The translations under genes and the position numbers were made by a program. A model generated the notes under the pieces. That model did not search any database. It was not told the DNA's origin and saw only the letters and a list, made by a program, of their open reading frames with translations. 64,000 nucleotides of DNA from Cyprinodon diabolis (Eukaryota; Chordata; Actinopteri; Cyprinodontiformes; Cyprinodontidae), in the NCBI GenBank assembly GCA_030533445.1, contig CM060070.1, positions 48,718,589-48,782,588 on the forward strand. Direction: 5' to 3'. Each line of letters opens with the position of its first letter. Position 1 is the first letter of the stretch. This document shows, piece after piece, positions 26,542 through 39,816 of the stretch.

Positions 26542-27594
26542 CTAGTTCATTACTCTGTGCTTCTGCCCAACAACTACTCCATTGTTGGTGGATGTAGTAA
26601 GTGTGTAGGAAGAGGTGCTTCCCTCAGAGCCGCCGGATGCACCACTGATCACATGAACCTTTTGAACACCCGAGACTTCAGACTTTTGGAAGGAACCTTT
26701 TCCACCCTGACTCTGCTGCCCTCTGCTGTTTGACTCCCGCTTCTTAATGATTGTCTGAGATCCTGACAACCCATTTAGTGTCGTACTACCCTGAGCAAGG
26801 CTAACCTGGTTACCATTTAGTACTCTAACAGATCCAGCAGGAACATTGCTTTCAACAAACATCATGTTTTGGGAGCCAGAGATCAGGTTCCCAGTGGTTC
26901 CCTGGTTAACCCTGCTGTCAACCAGCACTGCCCCAAGGCTCTGGGTTTGTGCATTGGGCATCATTGTCTGACCTTGAGCAATAACTCCCTGGGATGAGCC
27001 GATATCAGTGCCATTAACCATTACCATGTGCTGAAGACTGGAGGCAGGTGCCTCAGCTAGTATCACTGCATTCTGAAGGGGCTGCTGAACAACATAGTGC
27101 ATGGGCTGCATCATAGGCGCGGTGGTAAAGTAGACGGGCTGCTGTTGGTTTAGAACTACCATCTGGTGCGCCATCCCTGCCTGCACTGAGGTCATCCCTT
27201 CCTTCACTGCGTCCTTGCTCTCCCTGATCTCAGACTGCTCCCTTCTTTCACTGGCTAACCTCTGCTCGGTTCTGGAGTTGGCCGACTGCACGATGGACAT
27301 ATGGGACACCTCTTGGCTGGTCAACAAATCTGGCTCTGGCACTCGAACGTTGCTCATAGGAATATTAGGTAGAGGAGTCTCTGCTTGTGTCGTCGTCTCA
27401 GATTGGACTATTTTGCCACCACATATTTCAGCAAGCGTTTTAAACCTCGGTCCAAGATCATCAAGGAAACTCAGGTCATTGTTTGAATCCAGAAGACTGC
27501 AGCATCCCACGGAGCCAGCAAGGGAGCCCTGGCCCTCATAGTCATACACCAGCTGGTTATCTGTTATCTTAACGTTCTCATCTCCACTGGTCTT
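26542..27594 (-). CDS. dsg2: dsg2 exon 14: plakoglobin-binding segment and tail
   Basis: 1,053 nt to TAG at 26,542-26,544; acceptor CAACAG. It begins [20 protein letters not shown]. The intracellular cadherin-typical segment [20 protein letters not shown], then [12 protein letters not shown] (839-870), is clear. The remaining 290 residues are Ser/Gln/Val/Met-rich and low in acidic residues, with phrases such as [20 protein letters not shown]. They take the place of the mammalian repeat-unit domain, though no regular repeat is obvious. The tail ends [12 protein letters not shown]. Confidence 0.92.
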   Translation of the reverse strand, partial: KTSGDENVKITDNQLVYDYEGQGSLAGSVGCCSLLDSNNDLSFLDDLGPRFKTLAEICGGKIVQSETTTQAETPLPNIPMSNVRVPEPDLLTSQEVSHMSIVQSANSRTEQRLASERREQSEIRESKDAVKEGMTSVQAGMAHQMVVLNQQQPVYFTTAPMMQPMHYVVQQPLQNAVILAEAPASSLQHMVMVNGTDIGSSQGVIAQGQTMMPNAQTQSLGAVLVDSRVNQGTTGNLISGSQNMMFVESNVPAGSVRVLNGNQVSLAQGSTTLNGLSGSQTIIKKRESNSRGQQSQGGKGSFQKSEVSGVQKVHVISGASGGSEGSTSSYTLTTSTNNGVVVGQKHRVMN

Positions 27595-30500
27595 CTGTTG
27601 TTGAAAGAAGAGTTAGTCAGTTATCAGATTAAAGCAAAAAAAAAGAATAACAAAGATTTACTCTAAAATAGTTCCTTAATGATGAAGCCATCTTTAACAT
27701 TAGTTAAAAACAGAGATTGGGGAACGATTATTTTCATCTGTCACTCAACTAACAGAAAATTAATCTCTATTGGGATCAATCTGCTTATTACTTTTCCTAT
27801 AGTTTGTCTTTTAATTCAATCCTAATTTTTCTGATAATTGTGATCCTACATTATTTTTATAAATAAAATGGCAATTAATTCCCTGCTAACAGCTTGTTTA
27901 ATAAGTACCTTGATTAGCAGACTCCTCTGATCTTTAACCTTCCAGCAAAGGAAAATCAAATGCTTCTAAATGGTAAATGCTCTGTACTTATATATTTATA
28001 CAGCGCCTTTAAAGGCCAGGAGACTCCAAAGCACTTTACAGTTACAGTTACCTCTGTGCTCAGCTACCAAAGCCACTAAGGTTCATGAATGAACACAGCT
28101 TCCATTACAATGGCTGCATTGATATAACTAGGGCTGGGTATTGTTCAAAAATTTTCGGTTCCGGTACCAATACCGATACCTTCACCTCGATACCGTTTCC
28201 TGAACTATACTTTTTTCGATACCAGTTTTATAATATCAATTCGAAGAAAAAGAAAATTTCACAACATAAAAAAGTACAAATCGTGAGTTTTATTTTAAGC
28301 TCTGATTTTTCCATTTACATTTTTCCTCTTACATAAAAAAAAAAAAATTCAGTCTCTAATATTTACTGTTACATTGTGAGGACCTTTTTACTTAGCAGTT
28401 TTCCTTTAGAAAAATTACCATGTCTGACAAACAAGCCCGTTGAATGGGATCCTACTGACAGCGCACCGCTGGTATGGGGGGGTCTGAGCGGCTCCCAAAG
28501 AAATATTGGAAGGCAGGATGAACTGACTGCACTGATTAAGTTTTCAGGTGCATTTTCCCACTTAAAAACATATTAAAACTACTTTATTCCCACTGATCAC
28601 AGCAAATATAGCTGCAAGGCAAATAAAGGATAGAGCAGCTCCGCCCAACGCGCGTCAGAGCGTTTTCGACCGCGCAGCCAGAGCAGCAAAGCTGCTTCAG
28701 CCGCGCGTCAGAAGCTGGTACAAGCAGCAAAAAGGAAGCAGCAGACGTGATTCTGCTGCTCCTGCTGCGTCCAGTTTGAAAGTAGCATGATTCACTCCGC
28801 TCTGGCTTTGCTCCGCCCACGGGCTGCTGAGAGGAGGATGGTGGCGCCGGCTGCGGTCCGCTCTTCTTGCAGTCAAATACCGAGCAACTTTCTGCTCTAA
28901 ATTATTTCCGTGCACACTGTATTGCATTGCACACTATTGGCATCAGTGTTAATAAAGTGAAGCCGCACCCCTTTAAGATGACCTGGGGGGCATTTTAAAG
29001 GGGTTCCATGACGCTGCAACCAGTTCACAACAGATACACAGGAACTCTGGCTGTAGGCGTGACCACCTGTGTATTTTTCCTGGATGACGCAATCACGTTA
29101 AGTGTTACAGCCAATCACTGAAACTTGGTACCGAAAGACGAGGCATGTTTCGATACTCGGTAGAACTGAAGCATTTCGGTCGGTACCATAAAAGAACCGA
29201 AGTTCGGTACCCAGCCCTAGATATAACAGAAACACCACATGTTGGACCAAAGCAGCAGAGAATGCACAAATATTTCAATCAAACTGACATGATTTATATT
29301 TTCAATAGAAAATGAGGTTTCACCTGGATGTAGTAGAATGAAAGGAAGCTGTCTGGTAAAGCCAAGTCATGATATCCTCTTGACTCTCGAGTTTCGGACT
29401 CAAAGCCACTGCCTTCCCACATGTTCATCCCCATTTCGTCTCTGAAGCCATTTGAGGACACACCTTGGAACATGCCCTGATTCATGGAAGCCACCGATTG
29501 GTGCATTTCAAATCCAGCCCCTGGCAGAGCTTCTGCATATTGTAGATCCACACCCTTTATATTCTGTGTTGGCAAGGTCAGCAAAGCAGCAGCTTCCTGA
29601 AATAGATCAACACAACAATTATTGGAGCAAAATCTTTGTTTTCTGTCAAATCAGGTCATTAACTTTAAAACACTGAAAATATCTAAAAATGTTTGTCTCA
29701 CCACATTGTCTCCGGGGGCTTCAGTATCGTAGTGAATGAGATGAGATTTTGTAGAAGGCACATCAGTAAAGAGGTCCTTATATTGAGCAGCACTTCCACA
29801 CTGGCAGAGGAACATCAACAAAGGAATGACTGGAAGAAAAGTAATTTAACATATTTATCTGAGAGAAAACTAAGAGTTTTAAAATTAATCATATCTCTAA
29901 TAAAAGCAAAGGAGGTGGATTAGCTGTGCAACGCATGGGGAAATCTAGGACATGCTAAACAAGGACATTTAACTGCAGGCTCCCTGTTTTCATTCATACT
30001 ATTTCACAAAAGTTAATTTTTGTCCATATTGAGTGTTGGGCACGTTACTTTGAAAAAGTAATTAGTTATAGTTACTAGTTACTTCTCCCAAAAAGTAACT
30101 GAGTTACTAACTGAGTTACTCCACAATAAAAGTAACTAGTTACTAGTAAAAGTAACTATTGCGTTACTTTTGCGTTTCTCGCCCCCGTAACCCTCCCCAC
30201 CCAGCCCCCACCTTCTCGCCATGTGTTTCCAAAGCCAGCTGAATAGTGCGGACGACAAAGACAAGAACCTGCAGAGAGTTTAGCATTTATTGCAACTCAA
30301 CGTAAATGACATCAGGGGGGAACGCCATGTGATGTTTTTAACAGGGCGTTCAGATCTGGTGAAATGAATAACTGGGGATCTCTAATTCTGAAATCCTGTG
30401 TGTTTGGGTTGTTATAGATACTGCAACATCTATCTATCCATCTACCTATCTAGATGTATACTCTGTGTGTGACATAAAATATGGATCTCCATCCCTGACA

Positions 30501-33500
30501 CAAAGGCCATTAAATAATGTTTAAAATAAAAAATACAGTAGGTTGAGAAGGCAGAGTATCCATCCATCCATCCATCCATCCATCCATCCATCCATCATCC
30601 ATCCATCCATCCATCCATCCATCCATCCATCCATCCATCCATCCATCCATCCATCCATCCATCCAGATTTCTCCCTTTCATTTGATCGTTCCCGCTCTCC
30701 ATAGTTCTCCTGTGGCGCGAGCACAGGGCGACTGTTGCGCGCATTTAGCGAGCATGCGCGTTTCCTGTCGCTTGCGCGGTGAATCGTGCCGCCTGCGCTG
30801 TGCGGAGCTGCAGAGGAAACCGTATGTGATGGGGAAACGCAGCTCGAGGTAACACCGGTATTTCCATCAGGAAAATGCTGTTTTGCTGCTGGATCCTCCT
30901 CACTATCCATCTCTCTGTGTGCTGTACGTTAACACCCGCCAGCAGAAACACCCACCTACCCAACTGACAGACGGAATCTCACTATACATCAGCCATTCTC
31001 ATCCTCCCCTCTCTCATGACAAGGCGCGCACCTCTGGATGACCTAAAAAATCATCTTTAATATCTCTTAAACAAAAGTAGCACAAACAATATTTTTTTCT
31101 GCACAAATCTGCACTAACGTTGCACTAACCATTCAGTCTATTTGCAGAGTTTTTTGACGTGGGTGGGGTGTCAGCTTCACGCAGCTGCGCACGAGTCATA
31201 TCATGAAAAAAGGTTCATTGTGCGACCTGAGTAACGCGCAGTAACGGGGTGTCTGCAATGGTAACTGCGTTATAGTTACAGTCAAAGTAATTAGTTAGAT
31301 TACTCGTTACTAAAAGAAGGTAACGGCGTTAGTAAGCCTTTACTTTCAACCCCGTTAGTCCCATCACTGTCCATATTTAATTATTTTAATCCAACTTTAC
31401 GCTCTTCCACAGTTTCAACAGTTTCCAGTTGCTCCAGTAGAGAAGACAAAACATTGGATTTTTTTTTTTTAGCTAATCAGATGAGTCTTTGTTCCTTTGC
31501 ACCAGTAATCGAGTTGATGGGGGGAAGAGAGGGGATGGGCGGGGGTGAGGAATGATGAGGGGTTGCATTCCCTTATTAAATGACCACCCCCCACATACCA
31601 TCCCCTGTGACATATTATCACTAATTGTGTGAATTTCTATTATATATTAACAATAATGGCAATAGCATCGCTCTTTCAACATTTGGTGGGCTATGCGCTT
31701 CCGAGTAACCTGACCAACTTAGGGTGACCCAGAGGGAACCTCAGTGGTGAAGTCAGCGGAGCAGGTGACGGTGTTCTGATCAGCATCAAGGCCAAGCGGC
31801 AAAGACAACCCGATTTGAGGGACTTGAGTTCTAAGAAGGCAAAATCTAACGCGTCAGATAAGTCAGTGGACATTAACCTTTATAAGCTTAACATTGTGTC
31901 ACCAAATATGTAGAAGTCCTAATCTCTGGACATAGGGATAGCATGCAGAACTGGGTAAACTAGTTTGAACTGCAAACATTTTTCTGTCTCTAAAGTTGTC
32001 ATCACAACCGAGAATTAGTCTAGAGTTTACAGGTACTGCTGAACATTCACAATCTGCATTTTGGTTTTGAATCGAACATTAAATGAATCTGTAGACCGCT
32101 GCTGTGTTGCTAGGTGACAGCCAGGATCTAGAAGATGCTGGTGAGAGCAGAGGAAGAAACTTCTGTCTCCTTGAACCCCAGTGGGCCTCAGCAGATGGCT
32201 ACCAATTTCCATTTTTTTAAATCAATCCTACATAAGATAAAGCATGAATGTGTATAGATATGATACATGCCAATTAGTAGATTTTATCTCCTCTGGGTTT
32301 TTCACCAGAGGCATCTCGACTCAATGTTGTGGATTTGCAACGTGTGCCCAAACAGGTACCAATGAATGCTACATGCTTTATCTAGTAGTTTGCCTATATT
32401 TTGAGCACCAGTTTAACAGAAACTGCCTTCTCAAGAGGTTTTGAGATGTCGGTGGAGAAAAAGTTTGAGAAAAAGTTGCCTCTAATTTTGGGAGAGAAAT
32501 TTTTATTTTTTTTATTTTGTTTAGTTATTTTTTTGTTTGTAACATTCAAATAAAGTTAATGTTCATATCAGATTCAGTCTTCAGTGTTAATTTTCCACTC
32601 TGGGCCACTGTTGCAAATCTGCAACTTCCCAGAATTCATTGCATGTGAAGGTCTCTCTCAAAAAAAGTCTGAATTGTATATAAAAAACAAAACCAAACTC
32701 ACAAAGGGTTAAGGTAATCATTGGACTCCCGACACCCTACCTCACAGACACAAACCAACAGGCCATTGGACGTTTTTCACTCTCCATAGAACGGGACCCC
32801 ACTCACCCACTACAGGACTACTTCATACTCCTGCCCTCTGGACGGAAGTACTCAGGTGTAGAAGGGCCCTTTTTTGGCAGGAGCCTGATCCCCTCAGCCA
32901 TCACCTTTTTAAACAACAGGCCCCGTTGAGTGTATCATGTCTCGTATCATGTCTCCTTTCGCGTCTTGTACTTGTGCTGGTGTTTACTGTGGTGTCTTTT
33001 TTATTTCTTTGTGTAAACGAGCTCTGTGTATGTGGAAAAGAATCTCCCCTTGGGGACAAATAAAATCTAAAGTCTAAAAGTCTATTACTACCGCAAATAA
33101 TAATTTTCTCCAAATATCAGATTTTCCTGCAACTACAACTTAATTTGAGCCTGAGAGGATTAAGACACATGTTCAGATTATTATCTTGAAAGAACCGCCA
33201 GATGTGGCGTTAATGGCTGGCCAAAGGTCATAAATGAAATGAAGGTTGACCTCTGACGGTAAGGTGTGACCTGCAGAATGTCTGTCATCCAATCAATGGA
33301 GCTTCAGTTCCACCTATTAGAATAGTTTAACTCATTCATTGTCAGCATGAAGCCTCGCTTATTTGAATTAGCCAATAGATGCTGGGGAAGTGGTAGCCAG
33401 CATACCTGACATGGAACAACCAGACCATGCATGGTGCTTTAGGTTAATAGACTAGTTTCATTAGGCTATGGATGCCTCCAAAAAAAAAGCACCTCAGAGT

Positions 33501-33506
33501 GTTGCA

Positions 33507-33548
<42 letters not shown>

Positions 33549-34775
33549 ACTGTGTATAGAACTCAGTGGTACTCACAAAGCAGAAGTAGCAGTCCCAGAA
33601 AAAGAAGGCCAATGCCTGCATCTCCTAACTTCGTATCCGGTTTCATGCAGACATCCCCATCCTTACAGACACAGACACTGACTTTCAGTTGTTGTGATTC
33701 TGGGCAAGACTTTCCCTGCTGGTCTTCCACCACAAACATCAGGTTGTAGACACCAGGCCAAAGGTCCTCCATCGTCTGCACAATAGCTGCCTTCTCTGTG
33801 AGAAACGGCAATGATAGGCATCGTTAATAAGTGCATGGATTGATGCACTTATTGTTTTTGTGTAAAGGTAAATACAGTATTTTCTTTTGAAGATATAGAA
33901 TTGTGCAAAAGTAATACATTATGAAGCAAAAATAATACATTCATTAAAATATGAACTTCACTATAAAAGTTGAACATCTGGGCTGTAGTTACTCTATGTA
34001 GCCCATTTCATGTATTTTATCTGGGGCTGAAATAATTAATCATATTAAATGATTAATTCTAATATTCGTCAACTAATTTAGCAAGTAATTCATCATTAAC
34101 TGGAGTATAGACACTATAAAACATTATATAATGTAAAATGTGCCTTTCCCTGACAGAGCAACCCACTTAGGCTGTAAGCTAAGTGGGTTGTAATTATACC
34201 AAAATTGTAAAAAAAATATATATATAAACATTTTGCATATAAGATAAAAAGAACTACTATCCAGAACTACTCAAGAGGAAATGTTTTAGTTTCACCTGGT
34301 TTAATGTCATTAATAATCTTCTTTAAAGAAAAAAGGTTAAAAAAAAAGGTTTATGTTTTTTAGGGTACATGATATTCAGTTTTTTAATTGGGACTAGTTT
34401 CGTGGCCTAATATTGTAGTAATCGCGGTATTCTAGCGTGAATGCATAATTTCAATTTTGTGCTCCAAGCACACGGAGAAGACAACAGCCAATCAGAAAGA
34501 GAAAAGGAGGAACTTAAGGCAGAAAAGCAATGAGAGTGGAGTTAAACAGCGAAGCACAGTGACGTGCGCTGCTACGTTAGAGGGATGGAGCTGCAGCTGC
34601 AGCTGCTAGGCAGCGAAGCTGCCAGAGGAAAACAAGACTGCTGCAACAAGGCCGGATTGTAAATTAGAAACATGTTGCTCATGTCAGATTATTGGTAGGG
34701 ACATGTCCCTATGGTCCCTATGCAAACCAACGCCCATGATCAGCTGAGTAAATATTTACGTCACTGTGTCTATGT

Positions 34776-34849
<74 letters not shown>

Positions 34850-37800
34850 ATATATATATAATCCTCCTTTAGGTATAGCTTACCTTTACGTTCTCCGAGT
34901 CTCCACCTCACCCCTTGGATGTGGTGAGTTTTCTACTGGACATCTCGTCACTCTTAATGATAGGTTAAGCTGCAGCCTTTTCTTTAGAGTCTATCAGCTC
35001 ATCTTCTCTGTCGGCCCGTTGAGGTCGAGATGTATTGATCCCCAGCAGACTCTAAATTTTTATCACTTTTAAACTGAATCATGGTAATTTTCTAGCCTCA
35101 TGGAGTTGTAGTAGATTCTCTTTAGGCAGTTCACCATGTTTTACTGTCATTTAACGAATGTTATGTACTGTGTCACATGATGGAGAACTACATTTTATCA
35201 AGCTCCTCATTCACGATTTTTAGCGACAATTGTTTTTACACTTGGTTTTGTTTTTCTATACCAACCTTCCTGAGAGGATTTTTTCATCTATTTTAAAAGC
35301 CCCCCCCCCCCCCCCCCCCCCTTCAAAATTATAGACCTTCCAATAAACAAAACTGGGTTTTTGAATTTTACATCAAGTTAAATTCATAAAATCAAAAATC
35401 TGAAATTTTCAGCAGTCTAGGATTCACATTTTCTGGACATTCAGTTCAGAATATTTTCTTACCATTGTGTTGCTTCACCTGCCAGCTCCCCTGTGTGCCG
35501 TCTGGGTCAATGCTAAAGTTAAAAGGTGCTGCAAATGGAAATGTATCTTCATCTTCAGCATTAACAATCAGCTTGTTCTCTGATGTGCACATCGACATTA
35601 AGTCTGTGGTCAGCTTTGGACAGTGATCATTGTACGGCTGCACCTCGATGGCTATAGTGCCAGTAGCTGTTTTAGCTGGCATATCTGTGGGGGGGGTAAA
35701 CACACAAAGCTGGTTATGATGGCCTTCTATCTCACTAACACAATGACAGAACCTCTTTTCCACTAATGATGTTTTCCTGCACATACAAAATATCCACATT
35801 TTGTAATATGAGCATTTTTTGTTCTCATCACCCTCTCTGTAAGGGAGAGCCCAGCCATCCTGCTGAGGAAGCTGATTTTAGTATCGTTAGTTTATTATCT
35901 GATTTCCTGAGCACATGAGGAACATAGACCAACAGTAAATAGACAGCTTTGCCTTTTGGCTCAGCTTTCTCTTCAGCACAGTGGACTGATGCAGCATCCC
36001 CTTAAAGGTGGAATCCACCTCAACCTCCAATCATGAACAGGAACTCAAGACACTAGAACTCCTTGCCTTGAAGCAGGACCTCCCCAACCTGAAGAGGGAA
36101 AACCAACACTTTCAGTCAAGAACCACGGCCTCGAACTTGGCGAAGCTGATCTTTATCACAGCTCCTTATCAATTTCCACAGTGAATGCTTTGGGTCTTGG
36201 CAGGTGGGAACCAGCAAAACCATGTCATCTGCATTAGCAGGGATGAATCCTCTGGTCCCCAAACCAGACTCCCTCTGGCCCTTGGCTCAACTAGAAATCC
36301 TGTTCATCAAGCACTGCTTGAGTCCAACATGCACTGGCAGCAGGGCCGGTCCAACTTAATGCTGGTGATTCCAACCAAACTCCTGCTCCACTTCTACAAA
36401 GATTGTGAGTCCTTCAGTAAAGAGCTCCTGACTCCTGGAGCGCACCCCACAGGGAAACTCAACGGCCTTCTACAGGTCCACCGGAGAACATAGATGGCTA
36501 CAGCAACCTGCACAGGGTGTAGAGCAGGTGCAGGTGTAGACCAAGGGAGATACTATTAGTATTATTTTACTTTTTTTACTCTACATTGTTTTACAGAACT
36601 GCAAAGTCAAAAACAGCCTTGATGAAAGAACAAGATCAAGACTGAGACAAAAAGATCCAAGGTTGGAAAAGATAAAGGTTGAGACCAGCTTTCATCTCTG
36701 AAAGTCTAACCCAGAAAATATTCACCTAGATTTGATTGTATTTTTTTTTTTTTGTTAATACATCAAATTAGATGTTATAGAACATTGTTTCACAGCGACT
36801 GCCTTCAACTGAAAAAATGAAATATTATAAAGCTTAAAGATTAAACCTTAATGCAATTTGACACAGACAGCAAAGAGCAGATGTGTTCAGCAGCTGTCAA
36901 TCTGTTGAGAGTTTTTTGGATCAGAGATGTTTATAACATATGTATTAAAAGTCTTAGTTTCTGCACATAATGAACAAATCACAGGTTAGCTAAGCTTTAA
37001 AAGGATAAACTTAGCAGCATTAATTGATGTAAAAATGAACTGTGGGTGCTGCTGTGGTGGGGAGGCAGAGTCCCAGCCCTGCTGACCTTTGCCAAATGTC
37101 TCTCCTCACTCATAGTGGGTTTATTTGATTAACAAGTACCCTAACCTCAGTTTATTGACCAATTTAAACTTTGACTGCTGTGTCTAAATATATCAAACCT
37201 TAAATAATAAAACTGTACCGTCTGTGATGCAGAGTATTTCAGCAAAATATGTCCCATTGACCAGACGAAGTGCAGACGGGTCGCTATAAGGGTCCTTGGT
37301 CAATTTGATCTCAGCTGTCTGGGGGTCAATGCTAAGCCAGTTGAGGGGGTCGTTGGCTTTTAGATACCTACACAGCATATAAAGAAATAACTAGATGAGT
37401 CAATGAGCAAAGATGAGGCTTAATTTTGTTAGTGTATATACTTACATAACATTCTTTGCTGGATTCCCAGTGTCTCCATCTATTGCAGGATAACGGGCAA
37501 CGATGTTATTAATGCTGAAGGACTGGTTTCGTGTTACTGGAATAGCTTTGGGCACTGAATCAAAATGTGGGGGGTCCGGCTGGTTCTTCACGTTGATTTT
37601 AATTGGATAGGTCTTCAAAGCTGTTCCACTGGATCCTCCAGATCCGCTCCCACTGCCCCCACCGCCCCCACTGCTTCCACCTCCCCCACTGCCCCCACTG
37701 CTCCCACCTCCCCCACTGCTCCCCAAACCCCCACTACCCCCACCGCCCCCACTACTCCCACTGCCCCCACTAGCCCCACCGCCCCCACTACTCCCACTGC

Positions 37801-39783
37801 CCCCACTAGCCCCCCCACCCCCACTAGCCCCAAAGCCCACACTAGCCCCACTAGCCCCTCCTCCAGAAGATCCAAACGGTGGAGCCTTGTTCCGTACTAC
37901 TAGTCCCAGATCCATGGTTTTTACCTTTTCAAAGTCCACAGCCTAAAGAGGGATACAGAAGAACAAAGTTTGAACCTCAAGAGAAATGCCTTGAAATGTG
38001 GAATATTAATGGTGTGTGATTCAGCTCTATGCAGAGATAAACTCATTTCCTTTCATCAAGTGAAATTATAAACTGTTGGTTCTTGATTCTCTACCCCAGA
38101 GGATCTTCCTAATGTTCATCTGCTAGCATTGCCCCCCCCCCCCCCCCCCCCCCCCATCAGCTAAGATGAAGGCTACTAGTGTCAGAATGTGGTCCTGCTT
38201 TGCCTGCAGCGCCCCCCTTTGGTCAAGCTCCTCTCTGCTGCACTGAATCACGATTTTTGTCACCACCTGTTTCGTCTCTTCCTGATTCCTGGTTGATACG
38301 TAATTATCCCACCTTTTATGTTGCCATTAAAATCTAATCTCTGCTGGGAATGAGTTGCCAGACTAAAAGCTTAGGGCATGTATGGACATATTGCCTGCAG
38401 AGTTTTCTGGCTGTATTCTGGGATGGAGACATGACATCATTAATAATTACCAATTAAGATTTAAAATGAAAACATTTACAGGGGTTTATTCAACTCAGTT
38501 TCATAACTGGTTTAGATAATCACGTATATCTGTAGATTAAGATAATGGTTGATTATAATCATTAAAGCCTAGTAGCATTAATCACTATTAATTTTATAAG
38601 AATAATTAGGGATGAATTAAGGATGAATTATTAATTAATAATTATTACTGATAATATTCATGCATTAAAAACATTGTGCAACCCTCTCCATGAGAAACAA
38701 AATTAATTTGAATAGAAATTATATTTACAGTTTCTTAAAAAACACAACTGACATTCAGCTCAAGTTAGTGATAGCCATAGCAGCCAATCAGGAAGGATAA
38801 ATATTTAATTCCCAACTTATTCCTTATGTTCCTAACAGAGCACTTTGCTCTCAATCTGCAGGTTTACTAGTGGTTCCTAGAATTTCTAAAAGTAGAATGG
38901 GAGGCAGATCTTTTAGTTCTCAGGCTCCTCTCCTGTGGAACCAACTACCAGTTTTAGTCCGTGAGGCAGACACCCTGTCTACTTTTAAGACTAGGCTTAA
39001 AACTTTCCTTTTTGATAAAGCTTCTAGTTAGAGTGGCTCAGGTTATCCTGATCTATCTCTACAGTTCTGCTGCTATAGGCTTAGACTGCTGGAGGACATA
39101 GGGACCCCTTTTTCATCACTATAACATCCTTCTATGTTTTTTTAGATTAGGATTGATTCCTGTTGTGTCCTATTTTTGCTAGGCTTTTTCAATACTTGGG
39201 GCTTATCGGTACAGCCTTAAGTATGTAATATACTAGTATATAATAGTACAATACCTTCTCAAGCACTAAGATGCCCTCATTGGTTTTGGGATCAGTTTTA
39301 ATGCTGAAATATCCATCCTCATTCCCTTTGACAATGTCAAAAACAGCCTCCCAGTTTTCCGTTTTCTCGAGGTCGTTGTCCTGTGCTTTGATCCTCATCA
39401 CCTCAACACCAAATGTGTTTTCTTCAATGCTTCCTTCATACTGAAAAACACACACAGAACAATGTGATGGTTCATTCGTTTGTTCATCACAGCTTCAATG
39501 TGTGAGCAGGTCAGGGTTTCTGATCCTTTCACATCTTAAGTATGAAAGGGTCACCCACAGTGCTGGTGACAATCCCCCAAACACCACCCCCCACCCCCGA
39601 TAGCAGAAGATGTGGGTCAAAGTCAATTGGCAATGAGACAGAGCCAAGCTTCCTGTTTCTGTTATTTTTTATTCCGTTTTCTCTCGACACGTAATTGGAG
39701 GGTAGTGGCGGTCGCAGGGTTCCTGTTACCTGATTTAATGGATACCAGTTAGCATGCTGGCTGAGTGGCTGTCAAACTTTTCT

Positions 39784-39816
<33 letters not shown>

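Larger units (their letters stand above)
33796..35462. other. dsg2 intron 10, no gene
   Basis: The intron carries a (TA)n array at 34,779-34,860 and a poly-C run of 32 bases at 35,300-35,331. The 34,370-34,750 stretch contains an inverted-looking GGGACATGTCCCTATGGTCC and a purine-rich region and may be part of a decayed DNA transposon; I could not find both ends. Confidence 0.5.

Noticed and set aside
28376..28927. Small frames in the GC-rich core of the hAT element
   Set aside because: No transposase motifs; overlapping frames on both strands show that they arise from composition.
30521..30910. Protein with WMDG repeats
   Set aside because: Translation of the (ATCC)n microsatellite inside a hAT element.
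37565..37903. Plus-strand Pro/Thr-rich frame opposite dsg2 exon 8
   Set aside because: Antisense shadow of the Gly/Ser tract; no start or splice context of its own.
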